DNA of 64,000 nucleotides from YA12-FULL-51-18 sp041665305 (GTDB lineage: Bacteria; Elusimicrobiota; Elusimicrobia; Elusimicrobiales; UBA9959), in contig JBAYJD010000001.1 in assembly GCA_041665305.1 (NCBI GenBank), positions 41,884 through 105,883 of the forward strand, written 5' to 3'. Shown here in pieces: positions 16,856 through 26,374 of the stretch (the first letter of the stretch is position 1; each line of letters opens with the position of its first letter). The position numbers and the translations under genes were made by a program. Below the pieces are notes generated by a model, which worked only from the letters and a program-made list of their open reading frames with translations, made no database searches and had not been told where the DNA came from.

Positions 16856-19663
16856 TTAGTTCCGTATTTTAAAAAGCCTGGAATAGTCCAGGGAGATCCC
16901 GAAAATGTAGTTATGCCCCGTTTTGTCCGTGAGCACGCCTCTGGCCGCGTAAAAATCGGCGAACGGGGCCAGATTCAGGTCCGAGAATATTTTGACCTTC
17001 AATTTCGCGTACAATTCGAATTCGCTTTTAAGATCGGTGACTTTTAAACGGTTGGGCGAGAACCGCTTGTAGGAAATATCCACGGAATACTCGGGACCGC
17101 TCCCGCCCAGCAGGCCGCCCAGATGCGTTCCCGTTTCCCACGCCCATTTGGTGTACACCTCCGGAAAAGTGAAATCCCTCTCCATTACGGCGGCGGTGTA
17201 GAAATCCCTGACCACCCTGCCCTCAAAAAGCTTTACCCCCGCTTTTCCAAGCGCGATCCTTCTTTTCGGGACTCCGGCATCGGCCGTGAACTCCGTATTA
17301 TAGCCTAAAGACACGAGCGGGCCCAACACCGCTCCCCCGAACCTGTCCCATTTCAAGACCGCGTATCGGAATTCATTTTCAAAAAGCGCCTGGTCGGCCG
17401 TTTCATTTACCGCTTTTTCCTGGCCGGAGGCTTTTAAAACGGTCTTTCCGTAATCAAGCGAGACCCTGGTGTCGTCCGACAAGGTTTCGCGGCGCGATTC
17501 CAGGGCCAGCCTGACCGTGCCCTGCGTGAACAACTGGTTCGAAGCCTGCAATTTTGAGTTCGGGACCTGGCTGAAGGCCTGGGTGTTGGAAACCTGCGTC
17601 TGGGAAAATTGCAAGGCGGCGTCTTTCACATTCAGACGCCATCTCCACCTCGGGGAGGAGGTTCCGGACATCAGAGCCCGCAATTGCCCGTAATACTCCG
17701 TTCTTATCCCCTTTTTCATCTTCGAAAGCCGCTCGGCCACGACATCATCTATGTATAAGCCCGTGTCCGTTTTTTTTCTGAGTCTGCCCAGCGCGGGAAA
17801 ATACTTTATTTCGGCCTGCAGGTCGTCGGTGAAGGAAACCTTGTAGCTCTCGTTGTTGTTGATCGCGAGCCCCCCTATCCGTCCGTCTTTTGTCGCTCCT
17901 CCCGCGGCCAGCCAGCTGCCTTTTCTATATTTCTCCTGGTCATGGTCCAAAACGGGTATGGGCGAGAAATCGATCTGTTTTATAAGCGCGCGCAAGGCCG
18001 ATCCGTCCAGTTCGGCGGTAAATATTTTCCTGTGCTGGAACCAGAGCCTGAGCACGGATTCGGGTATTTCCCCGGCTAGATTTATGGAAAGAGGATTTAC
18101 TTTGAACAAAGCCAGTTCGGATTCCGCCCGGTCGTTCAGTATCATCGCGCCCAGGTTATAGATCTCGGAAGGCATATACTGTAGCTTGCCTTCGGACCAC
18201 AGTTCGGAGGCGTCCGGCAGAAGGCGGGTTCCCGAAGCGACCCCGATAAAAAAACCGTTGTCGTCGTAGTCGTCGTACTTGTTCCGGTTCCTGCCGGCAA
18301 AATCCAGGCCTTCGGAACCTTGTGAGATCCCGGCCAGCCGCAGTTTGCCGTCCTGCCTTGAGAACTCAAGCTGAAGTTCGCCGATCCGGCCTTTAGGGAG
18401 TTCGGCGACGACCGCCGGCCGGTCGGGCTCATCCCCCCAGTTCTCCAGTTTTACCAGGTTCGTCCTGACCACGGAGAACGAATTCTCGGCCATGCTGTTG
18501 ATGACGATATCCACCCCCGGTATTTTTGGCAGGATCGCGCGCAGGTCGTCTTCTCCGAACCAGGCCAGCATGACCACCACATCCGCTTTCTCTTTCTCAA
18601 GCAGCGTTTTCACCATTTCTTTGGCGGTCTCCACGGGATCGGCCAGTTGCGCGGGCAAGGGGCCCAGTCTGGACGGAAGGACCTGGTCGTCCATGACGAA
18701 AAAAAATCCTATTTTAACGCCGTTCACCTCTTTTACCGAATACTTCTTTACATGTCCGCCGCCGGCCGAGGGCTCAAGCAGGATATTGCTGGAGATGAGC
18801 TCCGGGGTTTTTATGGGGCCGGTTGAAATTTTTTGGATCCCGGGGCTCAGGATCGGCAGATCATAGGGCGTAAAAGCGTAAAGATCCGTTCTTGTCTCGT
18901 TCAGCAGCTCGCGGGCGGCTCCGTACGGCAGGCCGCTGAAAAAGGGAGGCTGCCAGGTCATCGCGATGTTGATATCCGCCTTCTCCATATAGCCGCGCGC
19001 CGCCATGTCGGAAAGCGGGCCCGAGCCGCCGAAGATCTTGCCGAAAGACTTTGTCGTCACCCGGCCGGGCCCTATTTTAAGACGGGTATTCAGGACAAGG
19101 GTCTTGAACCAGTCGCCGGAAGGGACGGCGTCCTTGTCGGAAAGCGCCTCCACGAACCTGCCGTCCGGCAGGCGCGCCTTGAGCAGGTACGCTTTTTTTA
19201 GCTTGGCGCGCGTAAAATCCTGCGAGATCCGTTTGGCGTATAATCCCGCCGCCATGTCTTTGGTCAGGGAATTGCCGTCGGGCGGCCAGGAGATAAAAAC
19301 CGTAGTGGGGTTCTCTATCAGTTCCGTCTCGCCCGCTTTTGTAAAACCGGCGCCCGAGGCTTTTAAAGCTTCGGGCGTGACGCCTTCCGGCATCTCGACT
19401 ATAAAAGCGCCGCCGGAGCGGTAAGCGGTCCCGATCTCCATCCCCTCCAGCTCGGCGCCGGATTCTTTAATGAGTTCCGCGTCGGGCATAATGTTTATCT
19501 GGATATACTGAGAGTTGTTATAGTAGTTAATCCTTACAGTCGCGGACGATCTCTCTTCGGAGATCGGTTTCAGGGCGGGAACGAATTGTTCCTGGGCGCA
19601 GCCGCACCGCAGCGCGCAGAAAATCAGCATGAACCCCGATACGCATTGTTTTTTGTTCAGCAC
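16856..19663 (-). CDS. 5'-nucleotidase-like domain fused to C-terminal outer-membrane barrel
   Basis: 935 aa with an N-terminal signal (hydrophobic, ending LRCGCAQEQ). The middle (about residues 330-660) resembles metallophosphatase/5'-nucleotidase (UshA) proteins: ADVVVMLAWFGEDDLRAIL, IPGVDIVINSMAEN and a nucleotidase C-domain-like region IYNLGAMILNDRAESELALF plus NLAGEIPESVLRLWF. I do not find the family's first metal motif (D-x-H-G) or an obvious NHE motif, so the catalytic site may be lost or rebuilt. The last 260 residues (from about 675) alternate like a transmembrane beta-barrel and end in the aromatic-rich GISLDYSRLFKIRN. It is 10 bp after the OPT transporter gene and 16 bp before the HD-GYP gene. 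Probably an outer-membrane protein displaying a nucleotidase-like module; activity is uncertain. Confidence 0.6.
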   Translation of the reverse strand: MLNKKQCVSGFMLIFCALRCGCAQEQFVPALKPISEERSSATVRINYYNNSQYIQINIMPDAELIKESGAELEGMEIGTAYRSGGAFIVEMPEGVTPEALKASGAGFTKAGETELIENPTTVFISWPPDGNSLTKDMAAGLYAKRISQDFTRAKLKKAYLLKARLPDGRFVEALSDKDAVPSGDWFKTLVLNTRLKIGPGRVTTKSFGKIFGGSGPLSDMAARGYMEKADINIAMTWQPPFFSGLPYGAARELLNETRTDLYAFTPYDLPILSPGIQKISTGPIKTPELISSNILLEPSAGGGHVKKYSVKEVNGVKIGFFFVMDDQVLPSRLGPLPAQLADPVETAKEMVKTLLEKEKADVVVMLAWFGEDDLRAILPKIPGVDIVINSMAENSFSVVRTNLVKLENWGDEPDRPAVVAELPKGRIGELQLEFSRQDGKLRLAGISQGSEGLDFAGRNRNKYDDYDDNGFFIGVASGTRLLPDASELWSEGKLQYMPSEIYNLGAMILNDRAESELALFKVNPLSINLAGEIPESVLRLWFQHRKIFTAELDGSALRALIKQIDFSPIPVLDHDQEKYRKGSWLAAGGATKDGRIGGLAINNNESYKVSFTDDLQAEIKYFPALGRLRKKTDTGLYIDDVVAERLSKMKKGIRTEYYGQLRALMSGTSSPRWRWRLNVKDAALQFSQTQVSNTQAFSQVPNSKLQASNQLFTQGTVRLALESRRETLSDDTRVSLDYGKTVLKASGQEKAVNETADQALFENEFRYAVLKWDRFGGAVLGPLVSLGYNTEFTADAGVPKRRIALGKAGVKLFEGRVVRDFYTAAVMERDFTFPEVYTKWAWETGTHLGGLLGGSGPEYSVDISYKRFSPNRLKVTDLKSEFELYAKLKVKIFSDLNLAPFADFYAARGVLTDKTGHNYIFGISLDYSRLFKIRN

Positions 19664-19673
19664 GGATGTCTCG

Positions 19674-21863
19674 TTAAGCCAGGCCTCGTTTTTTCTTTTT
19701 AGCCAGCAGATACAGCCACAGGGCGAGGCCCAGGTAAAGGGTCGTCGCGAAACACGCCTCGAAATTAAAGTTACCCGCCGCCGGATCGCGCAATTGCAGC
19801 GTTTTGTCCAGGCCGGCTACGGTCAGCAGCGCCAGCAGGATGCCCGTCAGCGCGTCGCCGGCGATAAGGCCGGAGGAGAAAAGGGAGCCGGCGTCGTGCT
19901 CCTCTTCAGGGGCTCCTCCCTTGTGGCGGGTAACGAGCCAGGAGATGAGGCCGCCCAGCAGGATCATCGGCCAGTTGGTGATAGGCAGGTACAGGCCTAT
20001 GGCGAAGGCCAGGGCCGAGATGCCGCAGAATTCGCAGACAAGGCCTATTACCGCGCCCAGGGTTAAAAGCAGCCAGGGCAGGCGGCCGCCGGTGGCGCCC
20101 TCCACCAGGTTGGCTATCAGCTGGGCCTGAGGGGCCTCCAGTGAATTGGGGTGGGCCGCGGTCGGGGCGCCGAAGCCGAAAGCGGAATACAGGATAAGCA
20201 GTATAAAGCCCGAGCGCACCGCGGACACCAGCGTGCCGGCGATCTGGGCCGTCTGCACTTTCCAGGGCGTGGCGCCTATCAGCGCCGCGGTTTTGAGGTC
20301 CTGGGACAGGTCGCCGGACAGCGAGATAGCGATACAGATGACCGCGCCCGCCATGATCGCGGCGATCCTGGTCGCGGCCGGATCCTTGCCCAGGAACACG
20401 AACAGCAGCGTCACCGACAAGAGCGCGGTGATGGTCATGCCGGAAACCGGCTGGTTGGTGGTGCCGATAAGCCCCACCATCCTGGCGCTGACCGCTACGA
20501 AGAACATGCAGAAGATGACGACGATCACAGCTTCGCCGAAGGTCAGGTCGAAGACCGGAAGCAGCCACAGAAGCAAAAACATCAGGATCACGCCCGCTAT
20601 CACCGAACCGAGCGGCATGTCCTGTTCTATGCGCAGGAACTTATGGCATACTTTGGCGGCGCCCCGCGAGATGGCCCAGAAACTGCATCCCAGGATCACC
20701 GCGCCGGCCGAACCGGAGACGAATACCCTGGTAGTTATGCCGGCGAAAAGCCTCAGCACCGGGTCCCAGGAGTCCGGGCCCAGCGACCACGGTATCTCAA
20801 AAGCGAAGATGCCGATAATAGCTCCCAGAACGCCGCCCGTGTAAACCAGCGCGCGGCTTTCAAAATCTTTGTCCGTCTCGCGCTGCGCGCCCTCCGCCTG
20901 TCCGGCTTTTACGGTCACGGCTTTTATGGTCTGGCTGATCGAGGAAATGATATCCGGCAGCGAGCGGATGACGCTGATAAGGCCGCCGAACGCCACCCCG
21001 CCCGCGCCGATATACCTTACATAGTTGATCCTCAGGTCCGAGGTCGTCATGTCCGCTATCGGCACAAGGCCCGGGGCGATAATATTGGAGCCGCCGAAGG
21101 CGTCTATCAGGGGGATGAGCGCCCAATAGCCGAACATGCCGCCGGCGAACATCACCGCGGCGATGCGTATCCCCACCAGGTAGCCGACGCCTAGGAACAA
21201 AGGAGAGATCTCGTAACCGAAGCCGGCTTTATGGAGCCTGGGAAAAGTGAACATCACGGTATCCTTGAACAGCTGGAAGCCGGACATGACGAACTTGAAG
21301 ATCCCGCCGGTGAGGATGCCCATGAACACGGGCTTGGCCGACGCTCCGCCTTTGTCGCCGGCTATAAGCACCTTGGCGCAGGCGCTGCCTTCCGGGAACG
21401 GCAGGTTCTTATGTTCTTTGACCATCAGGGAGTGGCGCAAAGGTATCATCATCAGCAGGCCCAGAATGCCCCCGGTCAGGCCAAGAAGGAACACGGTGGA
21501 GTTCGAGATCCCGCCGCCCATAAAGATGAGCGCGGGCACGGTAAAGATGACGGCCGCGGCCAGGGATTCGCCGGTCGAGGCGAAGGCGTGCACGATATTG
21601 TTTTCGAGGATGGTCCCCTGCCGGTTGAAGAATTTAGGAAGGAAGATCCTTAAAACGGCCATGGAGATTATGGCCGAGGGGATGGAGGCCGAGACGGTCA
21701 TGCCGATCTTCAGGCCCAGGTAGGCGTTGGCCGCGTTGAAGACCAGGGAAAGAATGAAGCCCAGTATCACCGCCTGTACCGTGAATTCGGGAATGACGGC
21801 GCCTGAATCGATATAGGGTTTGAACTGGTAGTCGCTCTTAGGGTCCGGTTTTTTTTCGTTCAT
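19674..21863 (-). CDS. OPT-family (oligopeptide/metal-chelate) transporter
   Basis: 729 aa with about 15 membrane segments. The N-terminal signature is typical of the bacterial OPT family: IPEFTVQAVILGFILSLVF, NAYLGLKIGMTVSASIPSAI and NIVHAFASTGESLAAAVIF, and later LPFPEGSACAKVLIAGDKGG. These are proton-driven importers of short peptides or peptide-like chelates. The peptidase gene 81 bp upstream on the same strand could cleave imported peptides, which supports a peptide substrate. The ATG at 21863 (MNEKKPDPKSDY) is taken as start. Downstream, after 10 bp, comes the nucleotidase-like barrel gene, a candidate outer-membrane entry or binding component. Family is certain, substrate is inferred. 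Confidence 0.92.
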   Translation of the reverse strand: MNEKKPDPKSDYQFKPYIDSGAVIPEFTVQAVILGFILSLVFNAANAYLGLKIGMTVSASIPSAIISMAVLRIFLPKFFNRQGTILENNIVHAFASTGESLAAAVIFTVPALIFMGGGISNSTVFLLGLTGGILGLLMMIPLRHSLMVKEHKNLPFPEGSACAKVLIAGDKGGASAKPVFMGILTGGIFKFVMSGFQLFKDTVMFTFPRLHKAGFGYEISPLFLGVGYLVGIRIAAVMFAGGMFGYWALIPLIDAFGGSNIIAPGLVPIADMTTSDLRINYVRYIGAGGVAFGGLISVIRSLPDIISSISQTIKAVTVKAGQAEGAQRETDKDFESRALVYTGGVLGAIIGIFAFEIPWSLGPDSWDPVLRLFAGITTRVFVSGSAGAVILGCSFWAISRGAAKVCHKFLRIEQDMPLGSVIAGVILMFLLLWLLPVFDLTFGEAVIVVIFCMFFVAVSARMVGLIGTTNQPVSGMTITALLSVTLLFVFLGKDPAATRIAAIMAGAVICIAISLSGDLSQDLKTAALIGATPWKVQTAQIAGTLVSAVRSGFILLILYSAFGFGAPTAAHPNSLEAPQAQLIANLVEGATGGRLPWLLLTLGAVIGLVCEFCGISALAFAIGLYLPITNWPMILLGGLISWLVTRHKGGAPEEEHDAGSLFSSGLIAGDALTGILLALLTVAGLDKTLQLRDPAAGNFNFEACFATTLYLGLALWLYLLAKKKKRGLA

Positions 21864-21886
21864 GGCAAGTCCTTCCTTAACTCCGG

Positions 21887-21946
21887 CGCGGGACGAATAA
21901 AACTCCGTGCCGGGTACGATAAAACGTCGTCCTGCGGCATTTTATT
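21887..21946. repeat. composite repeat, module C
   Basis: Stem GGCGCGGG / CTCCGTGCC, then GGGTACGATAAAACGTCGT and GCGGCATTTTATT. The right arm contains the TAA stop of the peptidase gene. It matches 15783-15844 in order and wording. Confidence 0.75.
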
Positions 21947-23099
21947 AAAACCTTGCCGAGCCTGCTACCCTTACGGCCAGGCGGGCGCAGTTGAAAAAAT
22001 CCCGGAGGTCCAGATATTCTCCGGTGGTATGCACATCCCTCATACCGGTGGCCAGAATCGGGGTCTCTATGCCGTGGCCGCACATAATATTCGCGTCCGT
22101 GCCGCCGCCCGAGGATAAGGTTTTCATTTTAAGTCCCATCTCCTTCATGCCGGCCGCGATCAGCGGCAGAACGGGGTTGCTCCTGCCGATGGCCAGCCCA
22201 GGAAAGTTCCGCTCCACCAGGAATTCGTAACTGGGTTTAAGCGTTCTTCCGCCTTTGCTCCTGACGAAGGCCTTGCGCACGGCTTTTCTGAAGCAGTCCT
22301 CCATGTGGGAGGTCTGTTTTAAAAGTTTCAAAAGATCGTGGCTGCGGACCTCTCCTTTCATTTCCACAAGAGGCGCGATGGTGTTGATCGCTAGGCCGCC
22401 GCTGATAACGCCTATGTTCGCGGTGGTCTGGGCGTCGATGCGTCCCAGTTTCATGCCGGCTATGGCTTTTGAAACCACCTCGATGGCCGAGATGCCCTGC
22501 TCCGGCGCCACGCCGGAATGGGCGGCTATGCCGTAGACGCGGATATCCATTTTATTGACGGCCGGCGCCGCCGTGATGACGCACTCAAGCGGACGCTCGT
22601 TGTCGAAGATCAGGCCGTAACGCGCTTTTATCCTGGAATAATCCAGGTATTTGGCGCCCAGCAGCGAGATCTCCTCGCTTACGGTGAAGACCGCTTCTAT
22701 CGGCGGCCGGGGCATGTTCCGGTCCTGAAGCACCTTGATCGTTTCCAGGATTATGGCGATGCCGGACTTGCAGTCGGCGCCCAGTATGGTCGAGCCGTCC
22801 GAGGTGACGCGGTCGGGCCGGACCACCGGCTTGACATGCCCGGCCGGACCGACCGTGTCCATATGCGCCGATAAAAGAAAGGGCCGGCTTTCGACCGTGC
22901 CTTTGAACCTGGCGATCAGATTGCCGGTGCTGCCGCCGGTTTTTCCCCCGGCGTCGTCCATATGGAGCTCTGCGCCCATCGCCTTAAGCACCCGCTCAAG
23001 GTAACGGGCCACGCCCGCTTCCCTGCCGGAGAGGGAACTTATTTTAGCCAGTTCCACGAAGGTCTGCACCATGCGTTTTTCATTGATCTCAAAGTCCAT
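21945..23099 (-). CDS. M20-family peptidase, PepT-like
   Basis: 384 aa. I start it at the ATG at 23099 (MDFEINEKRMVQTFVELAKI), which has AAGGA about 6 nt upstream. Zinc-peptidase motifs are present: SAHMDTVGP (first metal His and Asp), GADCKSGIAIILE (bridging Asp), VFTVSEEISLLGAK (catalytic Glu pair) and IFDNERPLECVI, with the dimerisation region YGIAAHSGVAPEQGISAIEV. The layout is that of tripeptidase T-like aminopeptidases. It would release amino acids from short peptides in the cytoplasm. It heads a minus-strand group with the OPT transporter, the barrel protein and the HD-GYP regulator, which suggests peptide scavenging. It is divergent from the hybrid kinase at 23273. Exact specificity cannot be read from the sequence. 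Confidence 0.9.
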   Translation of the reverse strand: MDFEINEKRMVQTFVELAKISSLSGREAGVARYLERVLKAMGAELHMDDAGGKTGGSTGNLIARFKGTVESRPFLLSAHMDTVGPAGHVKPVVRPDRVTSDGSTILGADCKSGIAIILETIKVLQDRNMPRPPIEAVFTVSEEISLLGAKYLDYSRIKARYGLIFDNERPLECVITAAPAVNKMDIRVYGIAAHSGVAPEQGISAIEVVSKAIAGMKLGRIDAQTTANIGVISGGLAINTIAPLVEMKGEVRSHDLLKLLKQTSHMEDCFRKAVRKAFVRSKGGRTLKPSYEFLVERNFPGLAIGRSNPVLPLIAAGMKEMGLKMKTLSSGGGTDANIMCGHGIETPILATGMRDVHTTGEYLDLRDFFNCARLAVRVAGSARF

Positions 23100-23272
23100 A
23101 GGGGTCCTTGTGCCCGCCGCTTGAGCTCCGGAACGGCAAGACGCGGGCAACCATACTGTAATGATACAAAAAGCGGAGAAATTTTAAAAACGCGCGGTTT
23201 TTTAGTACTATAGTAATAACATTTTATTAGAAATTTCGTGGGAGCCGTCTCCGCGCGGTTCGACAAAAAACT

Positions 23273-25846
23273 ATGGTTAGCCGGATTCTGACCCTGGACA
23301 GCTATCAATTCATGCCGATGAGCGCGGCATATGCCTGTACGGCCGTCCTTATGGCCGTTTTGGGATGGGTGGTATTTCTTCAGGAACGCAGATCCAGGAT
23401 CAGCGTGGCTTTTTTACTGCTGGCCGGCTCCATGACCATCTGGGCATCCGCCATCACTTTTATTTTGTCTTCCCGTCTGGATGCGGTAGCCCAGTGGTGG
23501 ATCAAATATGTGGAGCATCTGGGCGTTTGTTTTATCCCGTCCACCGGCTATTTCTTTACGGTTTCCATAATGGGCCGGTATCGCGAATTCAGGCGAAGCG
23601 TGTTTCTCTCTTTCGTCTATTCCGTCGTTTGCTACTTTATTTTCGCGCGGACCAACTGGTTCCTTTCCGATTCCCCTTATGTATACGCCTGGGGCCGTTA
23701 TCCGCATTATCTATGGCCCAGCATGGTTTTTATGGCGATGTTCGCCTTGTCTTCGGTCGTGAATCCATACCTGGCTTTTTCCGCGTACAGACGGTCCGTG
23801 AAAAATATCGGAGCGGCCCGTTTCAGGTTTTTATTTACCGCTTTCGTGGTGGGCTATTTCGGCGGCGTGGATTTTTTGCCGGGATTCGGCGTTGATCTTT
23901 ATCCGATCGGGTTCCTCGGGACCGTCACGCTTATCGTTCTGCTCACCTACGCTTTTAACGCGTACAGATTCGTCGATATCACTCCGGCGGCCGCGGCGGA
24001 CCAGATCATCAGTACGATGAAGGATATGCTGGCCGTCGCGGATATGGACCTGAAGATCAGTTTCGTCAACAGGGCCGTTTCGGACATGCTCGGGTTTTCC
24101 AGCGCGGATATCGTGGGCAGGCCGGCGGCGTCGCTTTTCGGGGATTCTCCGTCCCAACAGGCGGATTTCTTGCGCCTTCTGAAAGACGGCGCGGCCAATG
24201 ACCGGGAACTGACCATTAAGACCAGCACGGGGAAAGATCTGTTCGTCAGCGTTTCCATCTCTCCGTGGATCAACCGCTTTCAGGATAACGAAGGGTATAT
24301 TATGATCTTCCGCGATGTGACCGACCGCAAACGGGCCGGAGAGGCGCTTCTGGCCAGCGAAGAACGGTTCGCAAAAGCGTTCCATGCCGGACCGTTCCTG
24401 ATGTCGTTAAGCGAGGCCGGTACCGGGCGCTACATAGAAGTGAACAATAAATTCTGTGAAGTGAGCGGTTACTCCCGCGAGGAACTCCTGGGCAGGATCC
24501 CCGCCGAAACCGGGTGGGTCACTCCGGAATTGCGACGGCGCCTTCTGAAAGAGCTGGGCGGGGCGTCAAGCGCCCGGTTCCCGGAGGTCGAGCTGCGCGC
24601 CAAAGACGGAAGGAACGTTATCTGTTCCTACACCGTGGAACTCGTGCGCCTGGGAGACAAGGATGTCCTGCTTTCCATCGTGGAGGATATTACAGGGCTG
24701 AAGAAAGCCGAGGCCGCCATGGCGGCGGCGCTGAAGATGGAATCATTGGGGACTCTGGCAGGCGGAATAGCGCACGATTTCAATAATCTGCTTACGGGTA
24801 TAATCGGCAGCCTCTCATTGATAAAAACGGGCGTTTGCAAGGGCGCCGAGGTCGCGGACCTGGCTCGGGAGGCCGAAACCGCCTGTTTCAACGCGAAAGG
24901 GCTGGCCAGGCAGCTGCTTACCTTCGCTTCGGGCGGGGAGCCGGTTAAAGAAATTTTGAATATCGCCGCGCTGGTGAAAGAGAGCGTCGCGTTCTCCCTG
25001 CGCGGCTCCAGCGTGGGCCATACCGTGCGGATCACCGGAGGACAACTGTTCGCAAAGGTGGATAAGGACCAGTTTTTCCAGGTAATACAGAACCTCGTTA
25101 TAAACGCCTCGCAAGCCATGCCCGGCGGCGGCTCCATAACCGTTAATGCGGACCCTGTCGATCTTAAGGCCGGGGAAGTTCCGCCTCTCGCGCCCGGCCG
25201 CTATGTGCGGATCGAAGTGCGGGATACCGGCGCGGGGATCGCGGAGGATGTAAAGAGGAAGATCTTTGATCCGTACTTCAGCACCAAAGCCAAAGGCCGC
25301 GGACTGGGCCTGGCGGTATGCCGCTCCATTATTATCAAGCATGGCGGACAGATCGGAGTCGAGTCGGAGCTTTCCAAGGGAACGGTATTTACCATCCACC
25401 TGCCTGGGACCGACGCGGTTCCGGCCGCCGTCGTCAGTCCTGTCCGGACGAAAGTTCCGCCGCGTGGCGCCGGCCGTATCCTGGTGATGGATGATGAAGA
25501 AGTTGTTTACAAGGTGCTGAAACGGATGCTTCTGGCGCTTGGTTATGAAGCGGAGGTGGCGGTCAGCGGAGATCAGGCTCTGGACCTGTGGCAAAAGGCC
25601 GCCCGGTCCGGCAGTCCGTTCGCGGCGGCTATAATGGATCTGACCATCGCGGGTGGAATGGGTGGCGCCGAGGCCGTAAAACGGTTGAAAGAGCTCGACC
25701 CCGGGGCCAAAGCCATAGTTTCAAGCGGCTATGCGGATGATCCGATAATGGCCGACTACGAGTCGCGCGGTTTTTGCGGCGTGCTGGTCAAGCCGTATAG
25801 TTTCGAAGGCCTGGCCGCCGTGCTGTCCGGCGTTCTTAGTTCTTAA
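23273..25846 (+). CDS. hybrid sensor histidine kinase: 7TM - PAS - PAS - HisKA - HATPase - REC
   Basis: 857 aa. Seven membrane segments (residues 15-230) form a histidine-kinase 7TM sensor module. PAS 1 spans about 245-352 and ends MIFRDVTDRKRA; PAS 2 spans about 362-477 and ends SIVEDITGLKKAE. The phosphoacceptor is His501 in GGIAHDFNNLLTGI, the NtrB-like H-box. The ATPase has an N-box FQVIQNLVINASQAM, G1 VRDTGAGI and G2 GRGLGLAV. A C-terminal receiver (735-857) has DDEE (740-743), Asp789 and Lys840. It therefore autophosphorylates and passes phosphate to its own receiver, and perhaps onward to the HD-GYP regulator encoded across the divergent operon at 15844-16839. It has no DNA-binding output. 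No strong ribosome binding site precedes the ATG; an ATG at codon 14 is an alternative start. Confidence 0.92.
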   Translation: MVSRILTLDSYQFMPMSAAYACTAVLMAVLGWVVFLQERRSRISVAFLLLAGSMTIWASAITFILSSRLDAVAQWWIKYVEHLGVCFIPSTGYFFTVSIMGRYREFRRSVFLSFVYSVVCYFIFARTNWFLSDSPYVYAWGRYPHYLWPSMVFMAMFALSSVVNPYLAFSAYRRSVKNIGAARFRFLFTAFVVGYFGGVDFLPGFGVDLYPIGFLGTVTLIVLLTYAFNAYRFVDITPAAAADQIISTMKDMLAVADMDLKISFVNRAVSDMLGFSSADIVGRPAASLFGDSPSQQADFLRLLKDGAANDRELTIKTSTGKDLFVSVSISPWINRFQDNEGYIMIFRDVTDRKRAGEALLASEERFAKAFHAGPFLMSLSEAGTGRYIEVNNKFCEVSGYSREELLGRIPAETGWVTPELRRRLLKELGGASSARFPEVELRAKDGRNVICSYTVELVRLGDKDVLLSIVEDITGLKKAEAAMAAALKMESLGTLAGGIAHDFNNLLTGIIGSLSLIKTGVCKGAEVADLAREAETACFNAKGLARQLLTFASGGEPVKEILNIAALVKESVAFSLRGSSVGHTVRITGGQLFAKVDKDQFFQVIQNLVINASQAMPGGGSITVNADPVDLKAGEVPPLAPGRYVRIEVRDTGAGIAEDVKRKIFDPYFSTKAKGRGLGLAVCRSIIIKHGGQIGVESELSKGTVFTIHLPGTDAVPAAVVSPVRTKVPPRGAGRILVMDDEEVVYKVLKRMLLALGYEAEVAVSGDQALDLWQKAARSGSPFAAAIMDLTIAGGMGGAEAVKRLKELDPGAKAIVSSGYADDPIMADYESRGFCGVLVKPYSFEGLAAVLSGVLSS

Positions 25847-25886
25847 GCCCCGCGCGCCTCCCCACACACAGCTGTCCTAAGAAATT

Positions 25887-25945
25887 TTTAAGGAAACGGC
25901 GGGGTGCAAGTTCGGGGTCCTGCCAGCCATGGGGCCCATCGGGCC
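25887..25945. repeat. dispersed repeat, family D1, copy 2
   Basis: TTTTAAGGAAACGGC, then TGCAAGTTCG and a GC-rich palindromic segment with CCATGGGGCCC. Motif order matches 10368-10431. Confidence 0.6.
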
Positions 25946-25952
25946 TGCGGCC

Positions 25953-26004
25953 GGCCCGGCGACTTCGCGCCGGTTGCCTGGCCATTGAATTGTGCTTCGC
26001 ACCC
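25953..26004 (-). repeat. dispersed repeat, family D2, copy 1
   Basis: On the minus strand: GGGGTGCGAAGCACAATTCA, then AGGCAACCGGCG and a small hairpin CCGGCG-CGAAGT-CGCCGG. The plus-strand copy is at 34679-34728, where the hairpin loop is only CG. Confidence 0.75.
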
Positions 26005-26172
26005 CTCGGCCCGATCCACCCATAGCTGTCACCCCGCCAATTATACCCCGCCGCCCTTCATACAAACTGCAATCTAAGCTGCAAATCTTGCCTACATGTT
26101 TTAATATTTATGTAATCCCGCCCTTAATTAAGGTACGGCATTATTATCCCGCCCGGTGGTCGCCGCCATCTT

Positions 26173-26199
26173 AAAAATTTTTTGTCGCAAAAAATTTTT
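26173..26199. repeat. dispersed A/T palindrome, family A, copy 5
   Basis: Arms AAAAATTTTTTG / CAAAAAATTTTT around TCG: both arms are extended by one base compared with other copies, so pairing is kept. It lies about 175 bp upstream of the PEP-synthase-like gene. Confidence 0.8.
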
Positions 26200-26374
26200 A
26201 CCGTAAACTTTAAAGGAAACATTATAGACCAGTGTGCCCATATGCCGGGAGGCTGAAAGACTTTTTTGAACGGGTCCTTCGGCCCCTGACCGGCGGGTCG
26301 AAAATTGATAAGCTCTAAGTACTGCGGAGCGCAGGCTCCCATGCGGTCGGGTATTTTTTCGGCGAGGTTCATTT

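Larger units (their letters stand above)
25847..26374. other. 528-bp gene-free region with repeats
   Basis: No credible CDS. Bases 25887-25945 repeat the D1 motifs of 10368. Bases 25953-26004 are an inverted copy of 34679-34728. Bases 26173-26199 are a family A palindrome. The last 170 bp (26205-26374) form the 5' leader of the PEP-synthase-like gene and contain GC-rich inverted segments (for example GGGTCCTTCGGCCCC at 26271-26285, and GGAGCGCAGGCTCC at about 26326-26339); a regulatory leader is possible but matches no riboswitch I know. Confidence 0.5.

Noticed and set aside
26205..26374. Riboswitch in the leader of the PEP-synthase-like gene
   Set aside because: Some inverted segments exist, but I could not match any known class, so it is only noted as leader.
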